From the NCBI GenBank assembly GCA_033002965.1, contig JAURVB010012329.1, positions 1 through 64,000 of the forward strand: DNA of 64,000 bases. The letters run 5' to 3'. The notes below the pieces were generated by a model. It ran no database searches. It worked only from the letters and a program-made list of their open reading frames with translations, and was not told where the DNA came from. Every line of letters begins with the position of its first letter. The stretch's first letter is position 1. This document shows, piece after piece, positions 1 to 12,900 of this stretch. Source of the stretch: Piper betle (lineage: Eukaryota; Streptophyta; Magnoliopsida; Piperales; Piperaceae). The position numbers and the translations under genes are program-made.

Positions 1-303
1 ACTAATAACCCACCCGAATATAATCCAACTCGTCCTAATTCGTCATTCGGCCCTAAAATTATTTCTACGATCAAACATATAAAAAGAAAAAATACTGCAT
101 ACTTTCATATATTCAGATAACTCGTATCTCACCATCTTCTCGACGTTATCATCATATATTCAGGTACACCTGACTCTCATCGCTCATAACTCACGGCTGG
201 TCTCGACTCAGCACGCGATTCATGAAACCGACTCAACTCGAACCAACGATCGAACCGACTGGTTCGGTAACGTAAAACCCTGACTCGAATCACGGGTTTT
301 ACA
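1..303 (-). mobile_element. Terminal fragment of long-LTR family (old copy)
   Basis: The sequence matches, with many substitutions, the right-hand ends of the LTRs at 33003-35977 and 39229-42136. Shared landmarks in order are a run of 'ctaataacccaccc', the 'atcatatattcaggtacac' stretch, the 'gactcaactcgaac' stretch, and a terminal 'cacgggttttaca'. The LTR boundary falls at 303. The left part lies outside the window. Strand is given relative to the complete element at 33003-42136, whose PBS shows minus orientation. Confidence 0.8.
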
Positions 304-352
304 TATAGGGTTTGCTGGCATCAAACTTTGATAATGAATAACTATTCATGCT

Positions 353-859
353 TAGGGGTGCAAACAAGCCAAACCTGCTCATGAGTATTTTATGTTCGGC
401 TTAATTCGGCTTGAGCTCGTGCTCGTTAATTTTGTACTTAAAAAAATACTCGACTTAAAATTGATAGCTCGTTGAACAATAAACAGAGCTTGAACTAAAG
501 ATTATTTGGCTCGACTTGACTCGAAACTCGAGCTCAATGTGTTTAAACTCTAAAAAAATACTCGGTTCATCTCAGTTCATCAATACTATTGAGATCATAT
601 TGAACTTATATAGCATTAGAAAAAAAAATTTGATTCTATATAAATTGAGCACGAGCCAAGCATAACCATTCGCTCGGCTCAAAAACATAGCAAGCCAAAT
701 ACGAGCTATGCCCAAACAATATGAATTTTGGATGACCTGCTCGACCCATAATAAATCAAAGGTTCGTCGAGTACTCAAACAAGTTTAAACATGCTTATTA
801 AAAATTATATCGAATTCAAAAAATATCTCTACTTGACTCGGCTTATTTACATCCCTATG
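353..859. mobile_element. hAT-type MITE (about 507 bp) with target duplication
   Basis: Terminal inverted repeats can be read directly: the left end starts TAGGGGTGCAAACAAGCC and the right end, reverse-complemented, reads TAGGGATGTAAATAAGCC. It is flanked by the direct repeat ATTCATGCT at 344-352 and 860-868; the last 8 bp fit a hAT target duplication. The interior is made of 'gctcgactcgag'-type motifs and has no transposase. Short open frames inside it are incidental. It sits 50 bp from the LTR end at 303. Confidence 0.85.
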
Positions 860-868
860 ATTCATGCT

Positions 869-3800
869 AGGTATATTCCATCATGACTAGTTTAAAAAAA
901 CAAACACACAATTTAGTTTATTAGTAACCAATAATGATATCTTAAAAAAAAATTAATAATGATATCTCTTTCCAAAATTTTCTACTTTGAAACATGATTT
1001 TCATTACTATTTAAAAAATTATATTAATTTTTAACATTTTAATTATGAAAAAATATTCAAAGGATTGAAAAAAGTTTTCTTGACGAGAATAAAATATCAG
1101 TAAAATTCTTAAAATATAAGTTTTTATATTCAAATCACGCAACCAAACAAGTTTTAAAACATTATTAATATCTTATAAATACATATATATATATATATAA
1201 TCTAAATAATTATATATTAAATTTAATATATGTGTGTATACATGGAATACAAAAACACTACCCCATTCTTATTCTAAATTTTTCGGTGGAATGGGCGCTT
1301 ATTTATATATAGTATATACCCAAAAAATCCATAATAACCTAAAAACCTCCTTATAAATAAATTTATTGTCAAAACAATAAAATAAGGAATTTCAATTTAA
1401 TTCTAAGGCCATGTTATATATCAAAGAAGATATATTATGTTGAAAATTTATTTAAAGTTTTAAATAGAGCCAACAATAATGTAAGAAAAATAATAATAAC
1501 AAATTTTTAATTTTTTTCATGACCAATTCTTTTAGAATTTTTGTATTTAACCATATATTATTAAAATAAATTTGAATAAATCATAATATACAAAATAATT
1601 ATGTTATTAAAATTTTCTTACGAAACAACTATAGTAAAAGCATGACAAGTTTCTCTAGTAAAATAAATAAATATATATATATATATATTAACTTGATGAA
1701 ATTCTTCTACTTCGTCTATTATATTATCCTTATTAATATTTTTACCTCGAATATAAAACATGGATTTAAATATTTTTTACAAAAATAAATTCTTTATCAC
1801 AAAAATATCTATTTCTAAAAATACAAATATGTGTAAATAACTATTTACAAATTAAAAAATATTAATATAAAAATAATTAATTAGGATAATAATTTCTCTA
1901 TTATCCATAATTTTAACAACTCCTAATTGTCTTTATAAAATTTAATTTATTTATGACAATGTTATTCGAGTCATATTTTAATATATAATCATGGTAAATG
2001 TAAATTTTTTTAGTGTTGATCGAGTTTAAAAACAATAATATTGAAAAAATCCACACCTTAGAGCAAACTATTATTAAAAGCACATTTATTGAAAATCTAA
2101 TCAAATCATACATAAGAACAGAAGGAAAATAAAAATAAAGTTGGTCACACATATTAATGTTTACAGAAATAATAGAAATTTATTTATTAGCACCATAAGC
2201 ATGTTAATTTATTTTGATGTTATTAAATTTTAGGGCATCCATAGCTTTATTAAAATTGAAATATAGCTCTTGTAAAATAAATGAACTCATAAGCATGGAG
2301 AGGGAAGAACAATTTGTATTCTTTGAAAAAAATGATTTAAATAAAATAAATTGAAAAATATGAGGAAAATATTGTGAATGCCCTTAATTAATTTTTCAAG
2401 AAAAAACATATTATTATTTAAAAATATATTTTTTAATAAGAACCTTAGAAAAATAAAATTTATCAATGCCCTTAATTTTACGTTTTTTTCAAAAACATAA
2501 GTCTAGCTTACTTTCTTCTTAATACATATAATTATAATAGTCTCTACTATCTCCAAATTTAGCTTTTAAAATCATATTTTCTCAAATCAGCTTTTAATGT
2601 CATCACATATTAGCTCCTTAAAAGTTGGTCATGTTCAATATATTTTATATAAAAAATTGTACTGATCTAATGTATTTATTCATAAAGTGCTCATAGTATT
2701 TTACATTAAAAAGATCATTATTATTATATTCAAATGGTAGCTAAGAAAAGTGGGGTTTTTCACCGAGGAGACTCACTTTAGGACAATTATTATTATTCGA
2801 AACACAAAACACATTAAATACATACTTGTTGCATGTTGGATTTTTTAGATTTAAAAATAGGTCATAATCTAGTTGTGTCTATTCTTTATTGAGTCAGTTT
2901 TATCCGATCAATTTTTAACTCTTAAATCCCTTTTTAACTATATTTACATTTTGTAAAGAGTCTTTATTTGTGTTTCTATGGTTCCCTCGATATTTTCTAT
3001 ATAAATAAAATTGTTGAGATGACTAAAATGAATATCAAGAGAGAGAAAATTTTAATTTTTCTCGTCTTAACCCTAGCACCGGTGCCACTTTCTTTTTTTT
3101 TGTTAAGTCTTAGTTTTAATTCTGAAAATAGTTCATTTTTTACTTAAGAGATATACGGTGGTGCCTCCCTTTTAGTATAACTGGGTAGGGAAAAGAACTT
3201 GTTAAATAGCCAAAATTATTTGCCTTTTCTAAAAGGAAAATCCTTGTCATAATGGGTGATAAAATTGTTTTGAACAAAGTGTCATCCATAATGTGGCTCG
3301 AGTTATGTTAGAACTAAGTAATTTGATCTTTGTCTTTTTTGACGTTTTAAATTGTCATCAAGTTCCTACATTGATAAGCTGTGTAATTTCTAAACTTCCT
3401 CTAAATTTATTATATTTCCATCAATATAATCATCTATAAAGGATAACTGATAATGGGGAACATCTCCCATAATTATTCTTTCTCCAGAAAATTCGTTGGT
3501 GCATCTAATCTCGGTCCTTGCCACGAAGGGATATTCGATTTTCGCCAACATATCATGCGCTCTTTCCTCTCGGAACAAATGGGGGTCTACAACCTGCACA
3601 CTTACTGCATCGCCCTGTGCCTATTTTAGTGATGGTTTTACAATGCAGATTTTTCAAGCCACAGTTTTTGCTATGCATTTAGGGTTGTTCCAGTCCATGA
3701 AAACAGCACCAATAATGGAGGCAGAGATGATGAGTAAATTCAAGTGGGGTCTCAATATTCCCAAACAACAAAGACATTGCCCAGGCAAGTGTACTGCCTG

Positions 3801-5640
3801 TTCATCTTTTATTTTGCAACTTTTTCCTGAGATAAATCGTCGGTAGATTGTCGATAGTGCTTGTGCATTTCATTGGAAGAGGCCCAGGTATGGCCTTGCC
3901 AGCTCCAACTTTGATGAAATGGGCAGTATTTCATGTCCTGGGTATAAGCAGATGCTGCTATTTTTTACACACATATATACAAGTTGTTTGATCTCCTATG
4001 AAACTGCGATATGGTCTTTGTTATTGAGTGATGCATTGTGAGCTATCAATTTGCCTCATCATGAACTGTGTTCTCTTCTTTAACTTGAAAGAACAGCATC
4101 TATAGCTTTTGTTCTCTTAATCATTATTTTAGGCCTATGTTGTTCTTAACATCGAAATGGACAAACCAATATCGCAAATTAGGCCGATTCAAACCAGTTT
4201 TAAAACGATTCATGTCTCTTTTTGGATCTGCTAAATAAGTTTAACAACGAGCTTACGCGCATGGAAAGTTTATATATTAGTGGATACAACGTTGGAAAAA
4301 GTAAATAACACATAATTAATCCTTATCCCTTCCATCGAGCAAAATGCATTTGGCTCGAATCGGCTTAACTCATACTCCTTAATTTAGAGATAAAACAAAT
4401 GATTGGTTTGATAAGAATGACGAATGTTTTGGCTCAATTTGCATCAACAAAATATTCAACTTGATTATAATATTTTACTTATTCAAAATATTAACAGCAC
4501 ATATATATAATTTTACTCGGCTCGATTCCATTCATCTCAAAATAAATTTAATTAAATGCAAAATAAATTTGAGCAAATTAATTTCAAAACAAACTCTTAA
4601 CATACATGAAAAAAGCGATGCTTGATTTAATACGGGCTGGCTAACTTATATCTTTATTTAGAATAAATTGAGCTATAACAACCGTAGAATATTGTTAACT
4701 CCGTAAATTATAAATTAGAGTGGCCGGAACCGATCCCATCCTCACAACATTATAAATCAAATTTAGCTTAATATTTAATAAGCAAGTTGCAAGTATAGAT
4801 CTAAGTATGGTGTATTAAATTAATAATATGTACATGTGTATCGGCAAAGGCAACCATCAACATCAACGTCAGAGCGACAGTGCTGTCACTTCTTTTTATG
4901 ACACGGCAATATTTCATCACAACCATGTGGGCTCCACCAGAGCGGTCTTAGATGCGGACACGAATCCCAACACTTGTCCGAGGCCCACACGCATTTTTAA
5001 CTTTATTTCTTATCAGAGGGGAGCACCGTCGTTGTCGGTCTCGGACAGTGTGGGCAGAATCTCCGCGTCCCGTGACTACTTTGAGTACCAGACCATCAAA
5101 CCCAAGGCTTTGGACAAAATTATTGAATTCTTTGCAAACAGTTTATGTTTGGACAAACAAATAAATTTACAAATACGCCATCCAACAACCAACACTTTTA
5201 AGATTTGCATAAATATTGTGAAACATTCATAAACAATCACAATCAACAATATTTGAAGAAGCCCGCAATAATCAATAATGGTCATTATCAAAACGGAAAA
5301 AATAAATAAATAAATAAAACCTCGTGTGACTCATGCTCGAAGAATAAAAGCATTACTTGTTCTTAACAACTTAATAATTGAAGTTTAGAGTAATACAGAT
5401 ATGAAATGATATAATTAATTTATTTTTTATACTGGTCCACAAGATAGGTTCATATAAACAACTAGAAATATGTATATATAATTACTAACAAAAAATGCTC
5501 AATGCATGATACTGCAAGTTCAATTACTAGAGTAATAAAAATCAATAAGTTATTAAAAATTACACCAAAAAAACAATAAAAAAAAGAGTGAAATAAAAAA
5601 TTTTCATACTGATCATTTTCATGTTTTTGCATGGTCCACA
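869..5640. other. AT-rich intergenic region
   Basis: Mostly A/T-rich DNA with short (TA)n runs near 1177-1199 and 1671-1689. A stretch at about 3390-3960 has more balanced composition and short open frames on both strands (116 codons on plus at 3496-3846, about 69 on minus), but I recognise no family and no convincing splice structure. A 134-codon frame at 4828-5232 also has no recognisable domain. Patches with 'gctcgaatcggctt' near 4350 and 4500-4640 may be decayed MITE sequence. No gene can be supported. Confidence 0.5.
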
Positions 5641-5687
5641 TCACTGACCGGGGTACCACCGAAGGCCGGAGACCCGCCGGACCACCG

Positions 5688-7596
5688 CTAATATGGTATC
5701 ACCGGCGGCGGCGGCGAAGCATAGGACACACCCGTTACGGGAGGAAGCGGCACGGGGGTGCCCTGGCTGGAGGATGGCGGAGGCGGTGGTAGCCATTCGG
5801 AGTGTTCGGACGGCGGCGGCGGGGGAGGGTGGTGGTAGGTGGGAGTCGCCGGCGGAGAAGGTGGTGGAAGCTCGCACCCGGGGAGTGGAGGGAGGGCTGG
5901 ATGCTCCGGTGTGTGCGGAGGAGTAGGTGGTGGCGGGCTGGGAGGCGTTGTGTAATGGTGGGTCGGTGGCGAGACCGGGACCGGAGATGGAGGTGGCGGA
6001 GGCGGGGATGCCGTTGGCGGCGGCGGCGGCGGCAGAGGAGGGACGTGATAGGTCGGAGGGTAGGCCTTCGGAGGCGGCGGCGGGCTTGAGACGTGATGAA
6101 CAGGAGGCGGAGCTTCCAGATAAGGAGGCGGCGGCGGCGGCGGCGAAGGTGGAGGCGGTGAATGATGGTAAGTTGGCGTGGTCGAGCTCTTCGGTGGAGG
6201 AGGCGGCGAGTGGTGGTACGACGGCACCGGCGGAGGCGGAGGTGGTGGCGGAGATTGGTGTTGTACCGGTGGTTTATACTCTACCGGCGGTGGAGGCGAC
6301 GGCGACAGGGGAGGTGGCGATGGAGTAGCTTGGTTAGGTGGAGGCGGCCGAGATCTATGCTCGGGAGACAAGCCCGATGACGGTGGCGGCGGACGTCGGA
6401 ACTGACTCTTGGTCGGCCCTCTTTTGGGCGGCGGTGGAGGTCGGGGTGGCCTCTTGGTCGCCGGCTCACGGCCACCGCCACCACCGTTGTCGCATTTGAA
6501 CTTGCTGCAGCTCACCGGCTTGGCCGCATCGGAAGAGCACACGTTCGCCGACCGTTGCCCGGCCTTTCCAGCAATGCAGTTCATGCTGCCGTCCTCGACA
6601 CGGCCGCTGCCGGCGGCCAAACACTGCGGTGGCTCGCCGGTGAAGTAGTTGAAGGAGTAGGTGAAGTTCTGCAACCGTGGGAGCTGGCACACGCTCGCCG
6701 GGATAACACCGGTGAGACCATTGTGAGCTACGTCGAGCTGCTCCAAGCTCTCCATCTTCCCGACGGCGTCCGGCAGCGGGCCTTGGAGATGGTTGAAGCT
6801 AACATCAAAAACAGTGAGCTTCTTGAGCTTGCCGACCTCGGCCGGGATACAACCGGTAAGGTTGTCGTTGATGAGGATGATCTCGTTGAGTGTGTCGGCC
6901 ATGTTGCCGATGCTCGGCGGGATGCAACCCCCAAGTCGTTGTTAGCAAGAACAAGCACCGACACCGGCGAGTTGCCGAGGTTGCCCGGGATGCCGAGCCG
7001 GAGACGGTTGTCGTTCACAAAGATCGCATCCAGATCCTTGTCGAACAGCGCCAACGGTATCGGCCCTTCGAAGTCGTTGAAGCGGAGGTCGAGGTACTTG
7101 AGCTTGGGCAAGGAGAGCACCACCTTCGGGAAACCGCCGACGAACCGGTTGTTGCTGATGTCGAGCTCGAAGAGCAGCTTCAACCGCCGGAAGCTGTCGG
7201 GGACGACACCGCAGAAGCGATTGGAGTTGACATGGAAGAGAGCAAGATCAGTCAGATAGCCGAGCTCTTTCGGCAGAAGCCGGCGATATCGGCGTGGTTG
7301 AGGTCGACGCCGGCTACGACGGTGAGGGAGGGGTCGGATGGGGAGGGGCGCAGAATACGCCGGTGTAGGAGCAGACGTTGGGGCCGACCCAGTTAGCGGT
7401 GAAGTTGAAGGGGTCGGAGAAGATGGCGAGCTTCCACGATTGGAGGGCAATGTAGGCCTGCCGGAGCCTGGGGTTGGGGAAGGTGAAGCTCGAGTCGACG
7501 GTGACGGCGGCAGACAAATCGTCGCTCTCGTCGGCGGCGTGGATCTGGTGTGTGACGCCGGCGACGAGGAGTAGGAGGAGGAGGAGGGGGAGGCAT
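5688..7596 (-). CDS. Leucine-rich repeat extensin-like protein (LRX), frame-broken
   Basis: LRX proteins sit in the plant cell wall, where the LRR part binds RALF peptides and the extensin tail anchors to the wall (family knowledge). Visible in order: a leucine-rich signal peptide (LLLLLLLVAGVTHQ); an N-terminal region with the Cys pair of 'GPNVCSYTGVFC'; about ten LRRs (for example FVGGFPKVVLSLPKLKYLDL, SLEQLDVAHNGLTGVIPASV); a Cys-rich linker; and a long Pro/Ser/Tyr extensin tail ending SYASPPPPVIPY before TAG at 5688. No intron is apparent, as expected for LRX. Four single-base problems break the frame: one C short at 7340-7343, one base short near 7276, one G short (coding sense) at 6928-6932, and an offset between the only plausible ATG (7596) and the signal-peptide frame. 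Corrected, the length would be about 636 aa, close to family size. It is either a very recent pseudogene or a functional gene with sequence errors. Confidence 0.88.
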
Positions 7597-8000
7597 GGTT
7601 GGGAGGGAGAGAGTGATGGGAAGAGCAAGAGTCACATGTGGGGGAGTTTTAATAGTATTGAAGGTGGTGCAATTCTACGCATATATTTTTTCTTTTTAAT
7701 GGTTTGTAGGTGGTGGTGGGGGCTTTGTTTAATTCAATTGAGCGGGCGCGGGAGCGATGAGCGTATTCAGGAGTGGTTGCGTCGCACGACCCATACGACA
7801 TGAGCGCACGTCGGGAGCCAGTCTCGCTTCTGCTTGTGCGTATTTCTTCTCAACTAATCTCATATGCTGCTGCTGCGCGTGGTGCGGGTGCACTCATTGG
7901 TACCACCCAAGATGTATATGCATATGAGTTGAGGTTGTCGACTAACTAACTTGTAATAGTTATCTAGTATTTGATCACAGGAGAGACAATCAAATTGGCG
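7597..8000 (-). promoter_or_regulatory. Presumed upstream region of the LRX gene
   Basis: This DNA lies directly upstream of the LRX start. On the minus strand an AT-rich 'aaaaaatatatg' at about 7679-7690 could act as a TATA element roughly 85-95 bp before the ATG. Nothing else is recognisable, and the assignment rests on position only. Confidence 0.3.
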
Positions 8001-9860
8001 TGTAAACGTATAAATTCCTTTTGTATTCGTGCCTTTTAGGAGTGGCCCAAGACGATGGAATGAGATTTGGCCTAGTCTTGATGCATTTGTAATTGAATTC
8101 AAACGAGTAATTATGACCAAATAAAAATAAATTAAATATTGGTAGCTTTTATCCCCATCGATGGACAAAATTAATAAATTTGTGATATTAATTATATTTT
8201 AAAATTTTACTAAAAGGCATTGAATCTTAGTTTTGGAACTTTTTAGTGATAATATTACCATAATTAAAAAAATTTCAAACAATGATTTTGATGTTTATGC
8301 TAATTGATATGAGAGAAGTGAACTAAAAATAAATGAGATAGTAATTGCATGAATAGGACATCAGCCTTTGTTAGAAGAGTTGGTGTTTTATGATGGTAAA
8401 AATAATTAGATAATATAGCAAATATTGAATAATAATAAAATTTTAACTTCATTAAATTTTGAACGTGATTAACTGTAACTGAACTTGACGTTGTGACCAT
8501 AGACAACAAATGTTTTGCCCAAGAATAATTAGACGGACATGGACTATGATATCTAAGTGGTCCGTAGGGGTGCAAGTAGCCTGATTATTTTTTGACACTG
8601 CACTGTTTTTCTATCTTTTTGTCCCTACTGAGTTCCAATCGTTTTAATCGAAAGTTTATGGTTAACAGTTGTTAAATTTTGATTTAAACTAAATAAATTT
8701 TATTATCACAAAATCCTTATTAAAATCATAAATTTGGTGTCACTTGTATCATATATTTTTATTAAACCAATTATTAAAATGATATAATAATATAAATTTT
8801 AATTAAATATAGTAATAATAATATTTTTTATTCACATTGATTAATTTAACTATAGTTTTATTTTTAAAAATAAATAAAACTATAAATTGGTAAAATAGTA
8901 GTGTTAAAGGCTTCTACCACTATTATTTCAAGATAAAAATATTACAATTAAATTTATCATTTTTTTACTATTTCTTAATTGGTTTAAAAATAATTAATAT
9001 TTCAATTTAATTTAAAACGGTCTATAAAACAGTAAATTGGCCGATCACTTGCGGCTCATGCCTCCTCTTCCATTCCCAATACGTTTTAATGTGAAGGAAT
9101 AAAAAGAAGGTAGTCTTTAAACGTGTAAAAATTAATAAGTTTTGCCGAACATAATTTATTTTTAAGCTAAGCTCAGCATAATTTAGATCATGAATTTTGC
9201 TAAGAGGTGGAAATTTAACCTGATCCTTAGAAGAAGAAGAGACAATGAAATTCAAGTGGATGGAAGACTTTTATCCATGCTTAAATTGGCAGTGCCTCAA
9301 ATGAGTCTAGGCATTTGTAAGTTTATTAAGTAGCTATCAAATTTTCATTAATTAAAATTAAATAAATATTTCAAAGTGGGTACTTGTTAGCTGCATTAAT
9401 CTTCCACTAAAAAATTATCTATTTATAAAAAATTTTACATCAAGATGTAAGTAAGACTTCACAGCAAGCAAGTGATTCCTTTCGAAAATTTTATCTCTAT
9501 TAATTTTTTAATAAAAAAATACAAGTTAAAAGTTTTTTTCTGTGAAAAAAATTATCTTTCATGTTCACATCATAAAAAATCTTTACAAAAAACAACTAAG
9601 AAAATATTATAGATTTTATATTTTTTTATGCCTCTGAATTCTCAGACTGCATTTGAGACACAAACTAATTCTAGCCATGTCCCAAAATCTTAAAGAGCGG
9701 GTTTGCTCAATAGGGCTCTGATTGGGGGCTGCCGCCCAAATGCACCGCCGCGAATTTGGCCGATGCCGCGTTTCCACAGCTTCAAAGTTTGTTCACAACA
9801 CAAGAATCAATAATTATGAAACTTTTTCCAAAGCTAAGATAGATGATTCCACATATTATC

Positions 9861-9902
<42 letters not shown>

Positions 9903-12900
9903 GTACATCGTTGGCATTGAATCAGAAGGATGGAAAAAAGATGATAAAGTGGGTACTGGTAGGACCTCTGTTCAAAGCTGGCTTCAAAATGGCCCAGCTT
10001 TTAAAATCTTGCCCTCGTTTGCATGGCATATTTTAGCTGTATACTTTGAATGTTTCCCGACTGCTAAAACTACTACAATGACTAAAAACTGGGCTTTTTA
10101 CCGGCACAAATAGAGGAAGGAAGATGAAGGTGAGTTGTAAGAAATCCGGGAATGGAGAGGATGGGTAGAAGGGGAGGAAGAAAGCATGTGTGACAGTGCC
10201 GACAAGCAGGGCCACGGCTATCACAACTCTCATACAACTCTCTTTTATCTTTTGCCGTACTCACCCTGCCTTGAAACTGGCCAGTCAATGTCTGGTTGGG
10301 AAGCAAGTGGTAAAGACCGAATTAGGTAGGGAACGAAGAAAAGTGAAGTCCCAATCCCACCTGCTGCTCTGTCCTAGTCAAGTCCGGTCTGTCAGGTCTG
10401 GGCGACACCAGACCGACGTTAAATTTGTGATGATTTGGGTGGGACGTGGATGCGAGCACTTTTGAAATGATTAATTTAATATTAAACGATCTTTAAATAA
10501 TTTTAATTTAAAATTTAATTCAATATTTAACGAGTTAAATTTAAATTTATTTAAATCGAGGTTTAATTAAAACTCAATATTTTATTTAAGTAATAAAAAT
10601 TTTGATTATATTTATTTTAAATTCTTTTATATAAATTTAATTAAATTATAAAAATATTATTATAGTATAACAATTTGAAATAAAATCATGTATGATTAAA
10701 TTTTCTTTTATGTGTAATTATGTTAAAATTAAAATATTTTAATTATAATTTAAACCTTAGTATGAATTATATGAAAAAATGGTATTAATAAATACAAATC
10801 AAGCTAATTTGAATTTAGATCAACTGGAGTATTTATTAGCCGACTTGAATTCGAAATTAAATGACCCGAGTTTGAATTGAATAAAATTCGACTCGACTCA
10901 TTGCCCGATCCGTATAGGGTTCAAATTTGAATCCCTCATAGATATTATTAAAAAATTATTTTTTGATCTAATAAATTCAAAATATGCCACAAAAAATAAA
11001 GTGTCAAAGAGTTAAATAGGAAATAAAATAGAGTGATGAAAATTTTTTCCTCAATTTTAAGTTTGAAAAAAATAAGAAAATTAGTACATACTTTCGTATA
11101 AATATTTATGGTTCTAATAACCGTAAAATAAAGTGGTAAAAAATAAAATTTTCTCCATATTTCTTTATTGGGGGTCCTTTTGATTTAATAGATTACAGGA
11201 GAAAATAAAAGAAATAAATTTTAAAAAGAAAAAAACAATCATTGTTCTTATTATTTTTTCTAACTGTGTTTTGTTAGATAAAAAAAAAGAAAATTTGTTA
11301 AGTATCATTCTTACTAGCTATCATTTCCTTCATTTTTGCGGAAATAGTATGGAGTTTTCCATGGAATAGAAAAATCAATTTGTTTTCTAATATTCTCTTA
11401 CAAGCCAAACAAAACATTATCTTTCTAATAATAATTTTTTAGTGTATATACAAATTAGAAATAATTTCATCATACGTTATAAGTAAAAAACTTTAGATAT
11501 GAAATAACGGCTTTATATCTACGTACATAAAACGAGTGAGAGTGTGAGTGAATTATAGACCTTGTAACTATTTTTCAAGCCATGATCGGTTGGGTTACTC
11601 CTGATCCAAACTTATCATAAGTTTTCAAATGCATATAAATAATTAAATTCAGATGTAATTTTTATTTTATAAACCAATTGTTTAATATCACATACACCCA
11701 CTTAATTGATAGAATTATTATAATTAGTGCTGTCAATGAGATCAATGACGGAAGGAAGATAGTTAAGTTATCGTTTTAGGCGATAATCATCATATAGGGA
11801 CTAGTTTAGATATAGTTTACTTGTTATATTGGTGAAAAAATATATGTGCAAGTTTGTATTAGTGTATGTATGCTAATTAATGGGATTAGAAAGAAATAGA
11901 TTATATCTAATTTCTCTCAAGCACAAACACTAACAACCTTTATTTTACTTGAAAAAAGAAGGGCAGCCATTTTAATTTATCAACCTTCAAATTCGGTTTC
12001 ACCTAACAATTATTTTATCCCTTTCAATTTCTAGCCCTCAACATGCACAATTTTAATTGAACATATAAAAAATTCGGAGCTTAGTATTTCTTTTTCTTAA
12101 AAAAATACCAAACATTAGGTGACGGGGTTGTAGTGGAGGACAGGATGTGCAAGGGGCTGCATCATACCATCCAAGCATCATCTGTAGTTGTCTTGCATGC
12201 TCTCTCTTTCGTAAAAATCACTCTCTTCCACCAAAATACCAACATCAATACTTGCACTTGAAATGATTTTTAGGTCCGGTGTTGCACTGGTCTACATGAT
12301 TTTTCATCTAAAAATGAGACAGAATTACTTTGTTTCCCTTTTTATTTATAAATTCTCTTCTGGGTTTTCATTGTTCTTGAGTTCTGTCAGCAGCCTTTTA
12401 CAAATTCAGAACAAAAACATGAGTAAATGAGCGGATTTCAGACATGAGATGACAATCAAAGACCACGAGTAACTCAAACTTCGTTTTAAGTATCGAGTAG
12501 TTTTACTTGCTAGGCAGTATCATTAAGCCATTAACTTAATCCAATTAGTTGCTATGTTTCTTCATTTGATTAACAAAGATAGCAATGTTTAATAAATCAT
12601 ATGTCGAAACTTAAAAAGAATTCATCGTCGCTTAATGATAGGCTTGGAAATGGATTTAACTTAATAAGGTTCTCAAACTCAAGTACTTTTATTGAGTGGT
12701 TCATAAAAAAAGTGTTTATATTAATGAGCTTTCTCTCTATCTTCCAACATGGGAATCAATGGAACAAATTTTAAAATCTATAAGAACTACTGATGAAAAT
12801 AATGCGAGCACCATGAAATGGTTATACTCCACGCTCAGAATCAAGCATGAAATTTTATAAAATTTGGGCTTTTTCTTAAACACTTATAGGCTTTTAGTAA

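Noticed and set aside
3390..3846. Possible gene fragment on either strand
   Set aside because: Composition is gene-like but translations match no family I know and the frames conflict. Evidence is too weak to annotate.
4828..5232. A 134-codon plus-strand frame
   Set aside because: No signal, domain or codon bias. The frame overlaps AT-rich intergenic DNA with frames on the other strand.
5693..6405. Several plus-strand open frames rich in Arg, Gly and Trp
   Set aside because: They are antisense shadows of the Pro-rich extensin tail of the LRX gene on the minus strand.
9722..10036. A 104-codon frame with poly-Asn
   Set aside because: The poly-Asn is a trinucleotide microsatellite, with no recognisable protein on either side.
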